Assembly: GCF_003604215.1 (NCBI RefSeq)
Contig: NZ_QXGS01000020.1
Span: 1-51,054 of the forward strand
From: Teichococcus vastitatis
GTDB taxonomy: Bacteria; Pseudomonadota; Alphaproteobacteria; Acetobacterales; Acetobacteraceae
DNA: 51,054 nt
Direction: 5' to 3'
The notes under the pieces were generated by a model. It ran no database searches. It was given only the letters and a program-made list of their open reading frames with translations, and was not told the DNA's origin. The position numbers and the translations under genes were made by a program. Of the stretch, positions 9,425 to 16,930 are shown piece after piece (positions within the stretch are counted from its first letter, which is position 1; each line of letters starts with the position of its first letter).

Positions 9425-10222
9425 ATGCGGCAGCAGCTGGCGGGGCTGGACCATGTGGTGATCGCGGTGGCCGACCTGGCGGCGGCGGCATCGGAATGGC
9501 GGGCGCGGGGCTTCACCGTGTCGCCACGCGGCGAGCACGGCTCGGGCCTCGGCACCGCCAACCACACGATCATGTTCGAGGACGCCTATGTGGAGCTGAT
9601 GGGCGTGGTGGCGGAATCGCCGTTCAACGCAATCACCCGCCGCCGCATCGCCGAGGGTGGTGGCCTGGAGCGGATCGCGCTGCGCCTGCTCGACCCGGAC
9701 GGCGCCGCCGCCGAGCTGCGCGCCGCCGGCATCGCGGCCGCGGAGCCCTTCGCCTTCGGCCGCCCCGTTCCGCTGGAGAACGGCGGCAGCGCCGAGGCGC
9801 GCTTCATCGTGCTGCCCTGGACGGTGGAGCCGTCGCCCGCCGGCCTCGGCTACTTCGCCTGCCGGCATCTGACGCCGGACACCGTCTGGCTGCCGGGCCT
9901 GCTGCGCCACGCCAATGGCAGCCGGCAGTTCCAGCGGGTCGAGATCCGGGTCGGCGACCCAGCGGCGGAAGCGGCTGGCTACGCCGCCATGACCGGGCTC
10001 CCCGCGGATCAGGCCGCGCCGGGCGAGTGGCGGGTGGCCGATCCCCGGCGCGGGCCGGCGGTGGCGTTCCTGGCCCCCGAGCGCTTCGCCGCGCGCTGGA
10101 GCGCCGGCGCGGGCGCCCCGCAGGCCGGGCTGGTCTTCGCCGCGCCGCAGAACGGCGCCGCGCCGCCGCCGGTGGCGGCGGGCGGCGTTCTGCTCGGCTG
10201 GGAAGGCGGGCTGGCCGGCTGA
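9425..10222 (+). CDS. VOC-fold protein (glyoxalase-like domain)
   Basis: This 265-residue protein begins with LAGLDHVVIAVADLAAAASE, the first beta-alpha unit of the vicinal-oxygen-chelate fold, with a candidate metal-ligand histidine in DHVV. A second potential ligand lies in DAYVELMGV. The overall shape, one N-terminal VOC module followed by a long C-terminal part, fits the Glyoxalase_3 (PF13468) type of protein, which is largely uncharacterised. AAGGAG lies about ten bases before the ATG at 9425. The reading frame is open far upstream, antisense to dcp, but that is a composition effect. The reaction is unknown. Confidence 0.8.
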   Translation: MRQQLAGLDHVVIAVADLAAAASEWRARGFTVSPRGEHGSGLGTANHTIMFEDAYVELMGVVAESPFNAITRRRIAEGGGLERIALRLLDPDGAAAELRAAGIAAAEPFAFGRPVPLENGGSAEARFIVLPWTVEPSPAGLGYFACRHLTPDTVWLPGLLRHANGSRQFQRVEIRVGDPAAEAAGYAAMTGLPADQAAPGEWRVADPRRGPAVAFLAPERFAARWSAGAGAPQAGLVFAAPQNGAAPPPVAAGGVLLGWEGGLAG

Positions 10223-10295
10223 GCAGGGAAGGGGCTGGAACTCGGCCGCCTCCGCTCCGTTCTTCGCCCAACCGCCCAGCGCACAGGACCCGCCG

Positions 10296-10730
10296 ATGGA
10301 TGTCGACATCTCGCCCATGGTGGAGCGGATCGAGGGCCGGCTGGAACGGCTCGGCCTGGACTTTGCCGCCGTGGCCGCCGATGCCGGGCTGCCGCCCGAC
10401 CTGCTGCAGCGGCTGGGGGATGGCCGCGCACCGGTTCCACGCGGGCAGCGCCTGGTGCGGCTGGCGGAGGCGCTGAGCACCTCCGTCTCCTACCTCGTCG
10501 GCCTCGATCCCGACACCGAGCCGCCGCAGGAACTGCTGGAGGAGGAGCAGGGCAGTCTCGGCCTGCTCGCCGGGGATGAGGAGGCGCTGTTGCGCGCCTA
10601 CCGCCGCCTGGACGTGCCGAGTCGCGCCGCCGCGCTGTACGTGCTGCTGAAGATGGCAGGACCGGAGCCGGAACCGCCATCCGCCGGCGGGCGGCGGCCC
10701 GGCCGTGGCAAGGGCAAGGCCAGGAGCTGA
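10296..10730 (+). CDS. XRE-type DNA-binding regulator
   Basis: This 144-residue protein has an N-terminal helix-turn-helix of the lambda-repressor/XRE type, roughly residues 15-70. FAAVAADAGLPPDLLQRL gives the two helices of the HTH, and RLAEALSTSVSYLVGLDP is the typical fourth and fifth helix with the 'YL.G' ending. The middle (EELLEEEQGSLG and LRAYRRLDVPSRAAALYVLL) may be a dimerisation helix pair. The tail is basic and disordered (RRPGRGKGKARS). There is no peptidase or ligand domain. It lies 73 bases after the VOC gene and is convergent with the next gene. Targets are unknown. Confidence 0.75.
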   Translation: MDVDISPMVERIEGRLERLGLDFAAVAADAGLPPDLLQRLGDGRAPVPRGQRLVRLAEALSTSVSYLVGLDPDTEPPQELLEEEQGSLGLLAGDEEALLRAYRRLDVPSRAAALYVLLKMAGPEPEPPSAGGRRPGRGKGKARS

Positions 10731-10734
10731 GGCG

Positions 10735-11202
10735 TCAGCCGGCCATCGCCTTGGCATAGGCGGCGCGGGCCTGCATCGCCTTGCGCGTCGGACTGCGCGG
10801 GCCGCGCCGCGCGGTGCTGGCAGCCGGTCCTTCGCGCAGCAGGCGCAGGAAATGCTGCACCACCTCGGACAGCGCCTGCTGCCCGGTTGCGGTGAGGCGG
10901 TCGCTGCCGTTCTCGAAGGTCAGGGCGATCTCGCGGCAGGACGGCTTGCGCGCGCCGAAGCCGTCCGACCGGCTGAAGCGCAGCAGCACCGGCATGGTGT
11001 CGGCGTTGCTGAACGGCATGGAGGTGGTGACGTCCACCGCATGCCGCCCCAGCCGCGCCCAGGCGGCCCAGCCATTGATGTCACGGTATTCCGCACCGTG
11101 TTCCGCGGCGCCGGCGGCGGCCTCGCGCAGCGCGGCCAGCAGCACGGCGCGGCGGGCGTACCACAGCTCGCGCAGGGCGGAGTTCGGGAAGTACTCGGAC
11201 AC
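10735..11202 (-). CDS. Hypothetical protein, 155 aa
   Basis: I do not recognise this family. The start is a GTG at 11202 with a strong GGAGGT five bases upstream, which makes the gene credible. The N-terminal half is tryptophan-rich and helical (LRELWYARRAVLLAALRE, INGWAAWARLGRHA), the centre has a beta-like stretch (MPVLLRFSRSDGF, REIALTFENGSDRLTATGQQ), and the tail is basic (STARRGPRSPTRKAMQARAA). No signal peptide or membrane segment is seen. It ends four bases from the stop of the convergent XRE gene. It is divergent from the helicase, sharing a 338-base upstream region that contains LexA-type boxes. Confidence 0.6.
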   Translation of the reverse strand: MSEYFPNSALRELWYARRAVLLAALREAAAGAAEHGAEYRDINGWAAWARLGRHAVDVTTSMPFSNADTMPVLLRFSRSDGFGARKPSCREIALTFENGSDRLTATGQQALSEVVQHFLRLLREGPAASTARRGPRSPTRKAMQARAAYAKAMAG

Positions 11203-11327
11203 GGCGCACCTCCACGGCCTGCGGCGGGGGACGCGCGGGCCGGCAAAACGGGCAAGGAAAAGGCTTGGCCGGCGAGGGGGAGAAAGCTCCGCGCCATCGT
11301 TCCGGCCACAGGGTTCAGATGGTGTTT

Positions 11328-11342
11328 GTTCTAGGTTTGTTC
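11328..11342 (+). promoter_or_regulatory. LexA-type SOS box 1 (GTTC-N7-GTTC)
   Basis: GTTC at 11328-11331, seven bases TAGGTTT, then GTTC at 11339-11342. This direct repeat is the known alphaproteobacterial LexA site. A third GTTC follows at 11347. It lies 126 bases upstream of the leftward hypothetical gene and about 200 bases upstream of the helicase, so either could be its target. Confidence 0.6.
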
Positions 11343-11456
11343 AAGTGTTCTAGGCCTGCCCGGAGGGGCGGAACAAGCCGAAAATCGAGCCTCGCGAAGC
11401 GGTGAGATCGCTGCCATCGACTGCATCGGATGGAGTTACGGGCGCCATTTCAGTGT

Positions 11457-11481
11457 GGTTTCGCACTGGACAGCCGAAACC
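11457..11481. repeat. Inverted repeat in the helicase upstream region
   Basis: Perfect 7-bp arms GGTTTCG (11457-11463) and CGAAACC (11475-11481) surround 11 bases. A second pair, CAGTG (11451-11455) and CACTG (11464-11468), interleaves with it, so two alternative hairpins are possible. It lies 17 bases before SOS box 2 and could be another operator or part of the 5' leader. Confidence 0.45.
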
Positions 11482-11497
11482 ATTGTATTCACACTTA

Positions 11498-11512
11498 GTT
11501 CTCTTCCTGTTC
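11498..11512 (+). promoter_or_regulatory. LexA-type SOS box 2 (GTTC-N7-GTTC)
   Basis: GTTC at 11498-11501, seven bases TCTTCCT, then GTTC at 11509-11512. It ends 28 bases before the likely GTG start of the helicase, a position where LexA would block transcription. It is the second such site within 185 bases. Confidence 0.65.
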
Positions 11513-11540
11513 CTTGTTGCGGGGGAGGATCCATCCGCCG

Positions 11541-13520
11541 GTGTCTGTGCCTCGCCAGCTCCGCACCCATCAGCGCCAGCTGGCCGGGGTCGTGGCCGCC
11601 ATCGCGTCCGGTGCCACCGAAGCGCGCGACATCCTCGCCGCCGTCACCCCCGGCGGCGGCAAGTCGCTGCTGCCGGTGATCGCCGCCGCGCGGCTGATGC
11701 AGGCCGGGCTGATCCGGCGGATCTGCTGGGTGGTGCCGCGCGACAGCCTGCGCCAGCAGGCCGAGGAAGCCTTCGCCGACCCCGGATGGCGCGCGGCGCT
11801 GGAGCACCGCATCGGCCTGCGCGCCGCCGAGAACGCGCCCGATCCCTGCCGCGGCCTGGATGGCTACGTCACCACCTACCAGGGCATCGCCGCGGCGCCC
11901 GCGCTGCACCTGGCCGAGTTCCGCCGCCACCCGACGCTGCTGGTGGTGGACGAGATGCACCACCTGCCGGCGCTGCCGGAGATCGACCCAGTGGCATCCC
12001 GCGGCGCATCCCGCGCGGCATCCCGCGCGGCATCGCGTGGGGCATCCCGCGCGGCGTCCGGCGCCGCGGAGGATGGCGCGGAGGACGATCCGGCCGGCGC
12101 CTGGTCGCGGGCCCTGCTGCCGCTGCTGGAATGCGCCGCCGTGCGGCTGCTGCTGTCCGGCACGCTGGAGCGCGCCGACGGCCGCGGCATCCTGTGGCTG
12201 CCCTATCGCGAGGGCAGCAAGGCGCGCACGCGGGAAGTCGACCTGGATGCGCCGGGCTGGGCGGTGGTCGGCTACAGCCGCGCCCAGGCCCTCGCCGAGC
12301 GCGCGGTGCTGCCCGTCACCTTCGGCGCGCTGGATGGCGAGGCGAGCTGGCGCAGCGAGGAAGGGCAGGAGGTCGGGCCGCACCGCCTGTCCGGCTTCCA
12401 CCCCGACGAGACCACCCGCCCGGCGCTGTTCACCGCGCTGCGCACCGGCTTCGCCGAGGCGCTGCTGCGCCAGGCCTTCCTGACGACGCGGGCACTGCGC
12501 TCACGCCGCCGGCGCGAGCGCGGCCTGTCACCCTCCGCGGCGGCGCCGGGCCTCGGCAAGCTGCTGGTGGTGGCGCCGGACCAGGCGACGGCACGCTACT
12601 ACCTGTCCGTGCTGCGCGGCTGGGTGCCACCGGAACAGGCGGAAGCCTCGGTCGGCCTCGCCACCTCCGACTGCCCCGGATCGCCGCAGCTGCTGGCGGC
12701 ATTCCGGCTGCGGCCGGAGCCTTCCATCCTGGTCACCGTGGCCATGGCCTATGAAGGGCTGGACGTGCCGGAGGTGGCGGTGGTGGCGGCGCTGACGCAT
12801 ATCCGCTCGCGTCCGTGGCTGGAGCAGATGGTGGCGCGCGCCACCCGCATCGACCCGCATGCCGGCCCCTACGAGGCGCAGCGGGCGGTGGTGTTCCACC
12901 CCGACGACCCGCTGTTCGGCCGCTTCCGCCTGCGCATGGAAACCGAGCAGGGCACGCTGGCCCGCCAGCCCCGTGCCCGCGTCACCGGCGGCGTGCTGCC
13001 GCTCTGGCTGCGCGAGCGGTTGCCGCCGCGCGAGGGGATCACGCCGCTCACCTCCAACGCGCTGACGTTGCGCTTCCGCACCCTGGCACCGGGACCGGAG
13101 CTGGCGCTGAAGCGGCCGGAGCTGGAGCCGGGCCAGGGCGACATGTTCGAGCCGCCCTCGGTCGCCGAGCGGCGCCTGCGCGGGCGCATCGGCGAGATGG
13201 TGGCGTCCCAGGCGGTGGAGGATGACGCGATGCAGCAGGGTCCGCATGGAGGCGCGGGCGGGCCGGGGCTGTACCACCGCTACAACGCCATCCTGAAGCG
13301 CGTGATGGGCAACAAGGCGCGGGCGCAGATGACGCTGATGGAGCTGGAGGCCAGCATCGGCTGGCTGGAGCGCAACCGTCTGTCCGACCACCTGCACCTG
13401 GTGGCGGATGATCCACGCTATGCCTGGACCGCGCGCAAGCGGCGCGAATGGCGCCCGCCGCGCAGCCAGGGGGTACAAGGAACGGAAAAGCGGCCCAATG
13501 GCAGGCGTCGCTCCTCCTGA
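11541..13520 (+). CDS. SF2 DEAD/DEAH-type helicase
   Basis: This protein of about 659 residues is a superfamily 2 helicase/ATPase. From the GTG at 11541, Walker A (TPGGGKS) is at residues 36-42, motif Ia follows in WVVPRDSLRQQ, Walker B is DEMH at 137-140, motif III is LLLSGT, and the second RecA domain has motif V (AMAYEGLDVPEVAVV) and motif VI (QMVARATRID). A run of six ASR(G/A)-like tetrapeptides sits at residues 152-175, just after Walker B, encoded by 12-bp repeats. The C-terminal third matches nothing I know. The exact start is uncertain: GTG 11547 and TTG 11514 are also in frame, and GGGGGAGG at 11520-11527 is the only nearby ribosome binding site. LexA-type boxes upstream suggest a DNA-damage role; the substrate is unknown. 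Confidence 0.85.
   Translation: MSVPRQLRTHQRQLAGVVAAIASGATEARDILAAVTPGGGKSLLPVIAAARLMQAGLIRRICWVVPRDSLRQQAEEAFADPGWRAALEHRIGLRAAENAPDPCRGLDGYVTTYQGIAAAPALHLAEFRRHPTLLVVDEMHHLPALPEIDPVASRGASRAASRAASRGASRAASGAAEDGAEDDPAGAWSRALLPLLECAAVRLLLSGTLERADGRGILWLPYREGSKARTREVDLDAPGWAVVGYSRAQALAERAVLPVTFGALDGEASWRSEEGQEVGPHRLSGFHPDETTRPALFTALRTGFAEALLRQAFLTTRALRSRRRRERGLSPSAAAPGLGKLLVVAPDQATARYYLSVLRGWVPPEQAEASVGLATSDCPGSPQLLAAFRLRPEPSILVTVAMAYEGLDVPEVAVVAALTHIRSRPWLEQMVARATRIDPHAGPYEAQRAVVFHPDDPLFGRFRLRMETEQGTLARQPRARVTGGVLPLWLRERLPPREGITPLTSNALTLRFRTLAPGPELALKRPELEPGQGDMFEPPSVAERRLRGRIGEMVASQAVEDDAMQQGPHGGAGGPGLYHRYNAILKRVMGNKARAQMTLMELEASIGWLERNRLSDHLHLVADDPRYAWTARKRREWRPPRSQGVQGTEKRPNGRRRSS
11994..12065 (+). 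repeat. Six 12-bp tandem repeats inside the helicase gene
   Basis: Imperfect units of GCATCCCGCGCG start at 11994, 12006, 12018, 12030, 12042 and 12054. Each unit keeps the frame and encodes Ala-Ser-Arg-Gly/Ala. The last unit is the most diverged. Copy-number change by slippage would alter a linker without breaking the frame. Confidence 0.9.
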
Positions 13521-13582
13521 GGCGACGGGTGACAGCGCGCGCGGCGCACCCATATTCAAGTCCAACCACCGCACGGTCCCGC

Positions 13583-14458
13583 ATGTCCCAGCCCAGCAGC
13601 TTTCCGGATTGGCTTCCCGCGCCCGTCGCGCGACCGATCAAGCAGGCCATCGTCGCCGAGGTGGTGCGGATGTTCAACGACCGCGCCCGTGGCGAGGCGC
13701 CGGTGAAGCGCCGGGAGGACAGCCTGTTCGGCCCGCGCTCGGTATCGTGGCGGGTGCATGGCGACATCACCTCGATGATGGTGGGCGGCGTGGCCGGGCT
13801 GCTGCTGCAGATGCTGCATCCGGCCGTGCTGGCCGGCGTCTGGGACCATTCCAATTTCCGCCAGGACATGATGGGCCGGCTGCGCCGCACCGCCCGCTTC
13901 ATCGCTCAGACCACCTATGGCGGGCGCGAGGAGGCGGAGGCGGTGATCGCCCGCGTCCGCCGCATCCACGACCACGTGCACGGCACACTGCCCGACGGCA
14001 CGCCCTATTCCGCCAATGATCCTGCCTCGCTCGCCTGGGTGAACGTGACCGAGGCGACCAGCTTCCTGAACGGCTACATCCGCTACGCCGAGCCGCGCAT
14101 GTCCGGCGCCGACCAGGATCGCTACTTCGCCGAGATGGCGCAGGTGGCCATGGCGCTGGGCGCTGATCCGGTGCCGCGCAGCCGGGCGGCGGCGGAGCGG
14201 CTGATCCGCGCCATGCGCCCCGCCCTGCGCCGCGATGCCCGGACCGCCGAAGTGGCACGATTGGTGCTGCAGCGGCCCCCGGGCCATCCGGTCAAGGCCA
14301 GGATGCAGGTGCTGACCGGGCAGGCGGCGGTGGATCTGCTGCCCGGCTGGGCCCGCACCCTGCACGGGCTGGACGTGTCGCCGCTGCGCCAGCCCCTGTT
14401 GCGCGCCGGCACCTTCGGCATTGCCGAGACGCTGCGCTGGGCGTTCCGCCCGGGTTGA
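13583..14458 (+). CDS. DUF2236 / MpaB-like oxygenase family protein
   Basis: This 291-residue protein belongs to the DUF2236 group, which includes the MpaB and latex-clearing (Lcp) haem-type oxygenases. The hallmark is the segment GLLLQMLHPAVLAGVWDHSN near residues 70-90, where the HPAV histidine is well placed for haem or substrate. RIHDHVHGTLPDG and WVNVTEATSFLNGYIRY are further family-like blocks. No signal peptide or clear membrane anchor is present, so it is probably cytoplasmic. It follows the helicase by 62 bases and overlaps the SPL-like gene by four bases, so it is the middle gene of a likely three-gene unit. Its reaction is unknown. Confidence 0.8.
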   Translation: MSQPSSFPDWLPAPVARPIKQAIVAEVVRMFNDRARGEAPVKRREDSLFGPRSVSWRVHGDITSMMVGGVAGLLLQMLHPAVLAGVWDHSNFRQDMMGRLRRTARFIAQTTYGGREEAEAVIARVRRIHDHVHGTLPDGTPYSANDPASLAWVNVTEATSFLNGYIRYAEPRMSGADQDRYFAEMAQVAMALGADPVPRSRAAAERLIRAMRPALRRDARTAEVARLVLQRPPGHPVKARMQVLTGQAAVDLLPGWARTLHGLDVSPLRQPLLRAGTFGIAETLRWAFRPG

Positions 14459-15528
14459 GCACCTTGACCGACAGCCTGCCGCCGCTGCTCGACATCCGCC
14501 GCATCTTCCTGGAGCCGGAGGTGGAGTCCTTCGCCCGCGGGCGCGAGATCCTGGCGCGCTTTCCCGGGGCCGAACGCATCCCCGTTGCCTCCCACTGGCG
14601 CATCCCGGAACTGCGCGAGGGCGAGGCCGGCGACTACCTGCGCAACAAGCGCGAGGTGCTGGTGCTCGGCGTCAAGAAGGGCATGGGCTTCCGCCCCAAC
14701 GGGCGCTCCGCCGACTTCATCGCGCCGTCCAGCTCCAATGGCTGCGCCATGGCCTGCGCCTATTGCTACGTGGCGCGGCGCAAGGGACACGCCAATCCGG
14801 TCAGCGTGTTCGTCAACATCGAGGAGATCTGCGCCGCCCTCGCCCGCCACGCGGCGCGGCAGGGCGCCAAGCCCGAGCCCAACCAGGTGGACCCGCGCGA
14901 CTGGGTGTATGACCTGGGCGAGAATGGCGACCTGTCGCTGGATGCGGCCGTGTCGGACAATGTGCGCGACCTGGTGGCCGTGTTCCGCGGCCTGCCCAAC
15001 GCTAAGGGCAGCTTCGCCACCAAATGGGTGAACCCGGCGCTGCTGGATTACGACCCGCGCGGCCGGACGCGCATCCGCATGTCGCTGATGCCGGCGGCGC
15101 TGGCCCGGCTGCTGGATGTGCGCACCGCCCCGGTGGCCGAGCGCATCCGCTTCATGGCCGAGCTGCACCGTGCCGGCTACGAGGTGCAGGTGAACTTCTC
15201 GCCCGTGGTGCTGCGCGAGGGCTGGGAAGCCGAATGGGGCGATCTGTTTGACCAGCTCGACGCCGCCCTGCCGGAGGCGCTGAAGCAGCAGCTCGCGGCC
15301 GAGATCATCATGCTGACCCACAACGCCGCGCTGCACGAGCTCAACCTCGCCTGGCATCCCAGGGCCGAGGAACTGCTGTGGCGCCCCGACCTCCAGGAAG
15401 ACAAGCGCTCCGAGGGCGGCCAGGTGAACCTGCGCTACCGCACGCCCTGGAAGAAGCGCTGGCTCGCCCGGTTCGAGGCGCTGCTGGCGCAGCGCCTGCC
15501 CTATTGCCGCGTGCGCTACGCCTTCTGA
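14455..15528 (+). CDS. SPL-like radical SAM protein (spore photoproduct lyase family)
   Basis: This 357-residue protein has the radical SAM cluster motif C-x3-C-x2-C at C97, C101 and C104 followed by Tyr105, in the SPL-type context [17 protein letters not shown]. The rest also fits that family: [16 protein letters not shown] before the motif, [18 protein letters not shown] and [18 protein letters not shown] after it. Spore photoproduct lyase repairs a UV thymine dimer in Bacillus spores; this organism is not a spore former by its gene content. No cysteine occurs between C126 and C352, so the cysteine that donates hydrogen in Bacillus SPL has no counterpart. The start is a TTG overlapping the previous stop; TTG 14464 is an alternative. 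Its last 13 bases overlap the end of convergent pqqE. Confidence 0.85.
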   Translation: MSTLTDSLPPLLDIRRIFLEPEVESFARGREILARFPGAERIPVASHWRIPELREGEAGDYLRNKREVLVLGVKKGMGFRPNGRSADFIAPSSSNGCAMACAYCYVARRKGHANPVSVFVNIEEICAALARHAARQGAKPEPNQVDPRDWVYDLGENGDLSLDAAVSDNVRDLVAVFRGLPNAKGSFATKWVNPALLDYDPRGRTRIRMSLMPAALARLLDVRTAPVAERIRFMAELHRAGYEVQVNFSPVVLREGWEAEWGDLFDQLDAALPEALKQQLAAEIIMLTHNAALHELNLAWHPRAEELLWRPDLQEDKRSEGGQVNLRYRTPWKKRWLARFEALLAQRLPYCRVRYAF

Positions 15529-16652
15529 GGCGCGGCGCCCATCACCCGGTAGGTGAAGTCGCCTTCCGAGGCCGCGGCCTCGCGCACGGCCATGTCCAGC
15601 AGCGCGTGGTCCGGCGACAGGCCGCAGGCCGGGTCGGTGGCGGCGGCGTCGCCGGTCAGCGCGAAGGCCTGGCAGCGGCAGCCGCCCCAGTCGATCTCGG
15701 CGCGGGCGCAGCTGCGGCACGGCTCCTTCATCCAGCCGGTGCCGCGGAACCGGTTGAACGCCTCGGAATTTTCCCACGCCTCGCGCAGCGACACCTCCCG
15801 CACATTGGGGAAGTCGAAGCCGGGCAGGCTTTCGGCGGCGTGGCAGGGCAGCACGCGACCGGCCGGCGACACCGCCAGGAAGCGCCGGCCCCAGCCGCCC
15901 ATGCAGGATTTCGGCCGCTTGGCGTAGTAGTCCGGCACCACGTAGTCGATCACCAGCCGGCCCTTGAGGTCTTCCCGCGCCCGCGTGACCTCGGCGGTGG
16001 CGGCTTCCAACTGGGCGCGGGTGGGCAGCAGCGCGTCGCGATTGGCCAGGGCCCAGCCGTAATACTGCACATGCGCCACTTCCAGCCGCCCGGCGCCGAG
16101 TTCCAGGGCCAGCGCGATCATCTCCGGCAGCCGGTCGAGGTTCTGCCGGTGCACCACCGCGTTCAACGTCAGCGGCAGCCCGGCATCGCGCACCAGCTGC
16201 GCGCAGGCGAGCTTCTTCGGCAGCGCGTTGCGGTAGCCGCCGATGCGCTCGGCCGAGCCGGGCTCGGTGTCCTGCACCGAGAGCTGCACATGGTCGAGCC
16301 CGGCCTCCGCCAGCCGCGCCATCATCGCCGCATCGATCAGCACGCCGGCGGTGATTAGGTTGGTGTACAGCCCGGCCTCGGAGGCGGCCCGCACGATCTC
16401 GGCGATGTCGCGCCGCGCCGTCGGCTCGCCGCCCGAGAGATGCACCTGCAGGCAGCCCAGCGCCGCGGCCTCGCGGAACACGCGCGCCCAGGTGGCGGTG
16501 TCCAACTCGGCGGCGACGCGGGTCAGCTCCACCGGGTTGGAACAATAGGGGCAGCGCAGCGGGCAGCGATGCGTCAGCTCCGCCAGCAGCGCTAGCGGCG
16601 GCTCGGGCGGAGGCCCTGGGGAACGGTCCGATGGCTGAATGATCGCGTTCAT
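15516..16652 (-). CDS. pqqE: PqqE, PqqA peptide cyclase (radical SAM)
   Basis: This 378-residue radical SAM/SPASM enzyme links the glutamate and tyrosine side chains of PqqA, the first chemical step of PQQ synthesis. The SAM cluster cysteines are C30, C34 and C37 ([10 protein letters not shown]), with LSGGEPTAR as the GGE motif. The auxiliary cluster cysteines are in the C-terminal third ([34 protein letters not shown]). Length is normal. Its ATG overlaps the pqqD stop (ATGA), so it is translationally coupled as the last gene of pqqABCDE. PqqD presents the peptide to it. The 3' end overlaps the convergent SPL-like gene by 13 bases. Confidence 0.97.
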   Translation of the reverse strand: MNAIIQPSDRSPGPPPEPPLALLAELTHRCPLRCPYCSNPVELTRVAAELDTATWARVFREAAALGCLQVHLSGGEPTARRDIAEIVRAASEAGLYTNLITAGVLIDAAMMARLAEAGLDHVQLSVQDTEPGSAERIGGYRNALPKKLACAQLVRDAGLPLTLNAVVHRQNLDRLPEMIALALELGAGRLEVAHVQYYGWALANRDALLPTRAQLEAATAEVTRAREDLKGRLVIDYVVPDYYAKRPKSCMGGWGRRFLAVSPAGRVLPCHAAESLPGFDFPNVREVSLREAWENSEAFNRFRGTGWMKEPCRSCARAEIDWGGCRCQAFALTGDAAATDPACGLSPDHALLDMAVREAAASEGDFTYRVMGAAPQKA

Positions 16653-16930
16653 GCCTGCACCACGCCTTTCTCCGCCAGCTCCCGCAGCAGGGATGCGACG
16701 TCGGCGGCGATTTCCCCGCGCGGCGCGGCATAGCGGGCGGCCAGCTCATCGACGATCCCATCCACGCTGCGCGTGCCATCCAGCAGGCGCAGCACCTCCA
16801 GCGCGATCTCGTCCGGCACGAACATGCGCTCCGGCCCCAGCACCACCCACTGGCCACGCGCCGTGTCCTCGCGCAGCTTCATGCCGCGGGCGAGGCGCGG
16901 GATGCTGTCCGGGGTCAGAACCGCGGTCAT
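16649..16930 (-). CDS. pqqD: PqqD, PqqA-binding chaperone
   Basis: This 93-residue protein is the peptide chaperone that binds PqqA and delivers it to PqqE. The family pattern is visible in [20 protein letters not shown], the segment [20 protein letters not shown]-like start of the winged-helix core, and [11 protein letters not shown]. It is of normal size. It overlaps pqqC by four bases upstream and pqqE by four bases downstream, as in a tightly coupled operon. In some bacteria PqqD is fused to PqqC or PqqE; here it is separate. Confidence 0.96.
   Translation of the reverse strand: MTAVLTPDSIPRLARGMKLREDTARGQWVVLGPERMFVPDEIALEVLRLLDGTRSVDGIVDELAARYAAPRGEIAADVASLLRELAEKGVVQA

Larger units (their letters stand above)
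11203..11540. other. AT-richer divergent control region upstream of the helicase
   Basis: This 338-base region separates the hypothetical gene and the helicase and is visibly less GC-rich than its surroundings between about 11310 and 11520. It holds two GTTC-N7-GTTC boxes, a repeated GTTCTAGG (11328-11335 and 11347-11354), and an inverted repeat GGTTTCG/CGAAACC (11457-11481). A TATTCA hexamer near 11486-11491 could be a -10 element, but I find no good -35 partner. Open frames crossing it look non-coding. Confidence 0.7.

Noticed and set aside
11994-12065. CRISPR array or minisatellite outside a gene
   Set aside because: The 12-bp units are directly adjacent without spacers and stay in frame inside the helicase gene.
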